DNA of 43,895 nt. Source: Pseudomonadota bacterium (lineage in GTDB: Bacteria > Pseudomonadota > Gammaproteobacteria > Steroidobacterales > Steroidobacteraceae). The position numbers were made by a program, and so were the translations under genes. The DNA lies in assembly GCA_023423935.1 (NCBI GenBank), contig JAFAEQ010000062.1, positions 1 to 43,895 on the forward strand. The letters run 5' to 3'. Shown piece by piece: positions 42,696 to 43,895 of this stretch. How positions within the stretch are numbered: the first letter of the stretch is position 1; every line of letters starts with the position of its first letter. The notes below the pieces were generated by a model. The model was given only the letters and a program-made list of their open reading frames with translations, was not told the origin of the DNA and made no database searches.

Positions 42696-42748
42696 GCCCG
42701 CTCCCCGTGTTTTGCGTCACTGCACTTTCGGGCCCGGATGTAGCACCA

Positions 42749-42785
42749 GCGTTACAGAACGCTCCATCTGCGTTACATCGGTAAC
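42749..42785 (-). promoter_or_regulatory. paired palindromes upstream of the SDR gene
   Basis: GCGTT-ACAG-AACGC (42749-42762) and GTTAC-ATCG-GTAAC (42772-42785) both contain CGTTAC and are spaced about two helical turns apart. They lie 54-90 bp upstream of the SDR start, consistent with a TetR- or HxlR-type operator. Confidence 0.5.
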
Positions 42786-43059
42786 CGACTCGTCTTGCAT
42801 GGAGGTGCTGACCGCGCTTAAGCGGACATCCATGCGAGTGGTCGCAAAAGGCCTTGTTGCTCGTCCATAGATGAGCGTCCTGCAGGTGTTCGGCCAGAAC
42901 TGTATTTGGACCTACAGTGTTCATGCGATGGATGAACTCCCCCAAGGCTCACTTCACAACCGCGACGACGCGGCTCGTGACGATGAGCACTCGTCTCGCT
43001 CGATAGCCAAAGGCTCGTCGGACCCGCAGACTATTCGGCTATTCGATACGACAGCACCC

Positions 43060-43638
43060 ATGAGCCGCGCCCGCAACCAACCGCCTTGCCCCGCCAGTCG
43101 TCCACTGCGGTTCATGCACGACACCGAACTGTCCGCGCGCTTCGAGCAGGCTCTCCTCGCGAAGGACGGTGTGGCCGGCGCGCATTGCATTCACGAGCGC
43201 TGGATGCGCGGCGCAATGGCGATCCACATCGAAACTGCCCTCGAGCGACTATGGCAGCATGCGGCCACTACTATTCCGGAGTGGCTGCCTACGCGCCACT
43301 TCGATTGGCTCGCGCTCGCCTACGAAACCTGTGCGCAGTTCACGGCGAGCAAGCGCGGGCGCAGCAACATCTACCTGGTGCTGCTCGACTACTCCGACAG
43401 CCGCGCCGAGCCTTACGGCGTATACGTCGGGATGAGCCGCTATACGCCGGCAGAGCGCTTCGATCAGCACAAAGCCGGCATTCGATCGGCAGGCTCGGTC
43501 CTGCGTCGCGGACTCGAAGTCGTGACCGGCCCGACACTGCATCTGCGCAACATCAGTCGCGGCGATGCCTCGCGGATCGAGCAGCAACTCGCCGAGGCGT
43601 TGCAGCTAAGGGGGCTGTTCGTCCAGGGAGGTCATTGA
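43060..43638 (+). CDS. GIY-YIG-like nuclease-domain protein
   Basis: About 192 residues. The C-terminal half carries a divergent GIY-YIG fold: IYLVLLDYS then YGVYVGMSRYTPAERFDQHKAG with the conserved arginine, and IEQQLAEALQLRG with a glutamate. The N-terminal part (from MHDTELSARFEQALL) is helical and unrecognised. The start is uncertain; the frame is open to ATG 42871, none of the starts has a ribosome site, and 43060 was chosen because earlier residues look non-coding. GIY-YIG enzymes cleave DNA or act in repair and transposition; the role here is unknown. Confidence 0.6.
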   Translation: MSRARNQPPCPASRPLRFMHDTELSARFEQALLAKDGVAGAHCIHERWMRGAMAIHIETALERLWQHAATTIPEWLPTRHFDWLALAYETCAQFTASKRGRSNIYLVLLDYSDSRAEPYGVYVGMSRYTPAERFDQHKAGIRSAGSVLRRGLEVVTGPTLHLRNISRGDASRIEQQLAEALQLRGLFVQGGH

Positions 43639-43766
43639 TCCGTCGCGATCCGTCCGCAACCATTCTCGGTGCCGAGCCGAGGGTTCGTGGGTTTCCAGGC
43701 GATCGTCTCGATGTTCACGCGTCGATCGATCTGGCTTGAACAACTCTTACGATGACTTACTCATCT

Positions 43767-43895
43767 AGGGAATCTCTGATTAATTCATCGCTTCGCATAG
43801 AATGCGACGAACGCAGGTGAGTGGGACGGATCGATGAAACCTACGCAGCAAACGTTGGCCACGGCAGGATTCGAACTTCACCGCAAACGCACCCG
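43767..43895 (+). mobile_element. IS5-family insertion sequence, left end (partial)
   Basis: AGGGAATCTCTGATTAATTC forms the terminal inverted repeat, preceded by CTA as a likely target duplication, and is followed 53 bp later by a transposase start. The element continues past the window. Its end matches the short element at 41726. Confidence 0.8.
43834..43895 (+). CDS. IS5-family transposase, N-terminal fragment
   Basis: Twenty-one codons are visible: MKPTQQTLATAGFELHRKRT and one more partial codon. This opening is typical of IS5-family DDE transposases. The catalytic domain lies beyond the window edge. Confidence 0.8.
   Translation, partial: MKPTQQTLATAGFELHRKRT

Overview
This is a GC-rich chromosomal segment from a proteobacterium. 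Several traits suggest a Gammaproteobacterium near Xanthomonadales/Steroidobacterales: two TonB-dependent receptors (one only a remnant), a FecR remnant, a carboxynorspermidine polyamine pathway, a cobalt-type thiocyanate hydrolase, and IS21- and IS5-family ends. The taxonomic placement is inference; no rRNA or complete tRNA gene is present to anchor it.

Region 1 (1-22659) is a defence island. It opens with the repeat-bearing end of an IS21-like element fused to the last third of a Wadjet jetC gene, followed by an intact jetD. Next comes a block of ten genes on the minus strand (20241 down to 1998): SNF2-type helicase, DUF262/DUF1524 (GmrSD-like) protein, DUF4391 protein, type III-like Mod methyltransferase, type III-like Res nuclease-helicase, dGTPase, cN-I-type 5'-nucleotidase, HNH endonuclease, WYL regulator, and a very large Cas4/RecB-like nuclease fused to a UPF1-like helicase. 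The first five genes overlap or nearly touch. This looks like a restriction system combined with a nucleotide-depletion pair under WYL control, and it is the best candidate here for an undescribed defence system. An rmuC gene follows. The island ends at 22659 in the 3' half of a tRNA-Pro gene, which is the expected mark of an integrated element.

Region 2 (22660-24650) is a mosaic. A HigBA toxin-antitoxin pair with two palindromic operators lies between the tRNA remnant and a second 20-bp copy of the tRNA 3' end. A 5'-truncated pRiA4b ORF-3-like gene and a fragment of a RES-domain toxin gene come next.

Region 3 (24900-29130) holds nspC and carboxynorspermidine synthase (polyamine synthesis), followed by a RES/Xre toxin-antitoxin pair. 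A 133-bp direct repeat derived from the 3' end of the RES gene flanks the polyamine operon.

Region 4 (29448-37089) contains a FecR remnant and a thiocyanate hydrolase operon: small unknown gene, scnB, scnA, scnC, P15K-like activator, HupE/UreJ permease. A ClC chloride/proton antiporter and a TonB-dependent receptor follow. The operon would hydrolyse thiocyanate with a cobalt enzyme, and the permease is a candidate cobalt importer.

Region 5 (37339-43895) holds a GFA-family protein, a DUF2776-like membrane protein, an arsenic operon (arsR, a small cysteine-containing gene, arsH) with two ArsR-type operators, a TonB-receptor remnant beside a short IS5-like element, an SDR oxidoreductase, a GIY-YIG-like protein, and the start of a full IS5-family element cut by the window edge.
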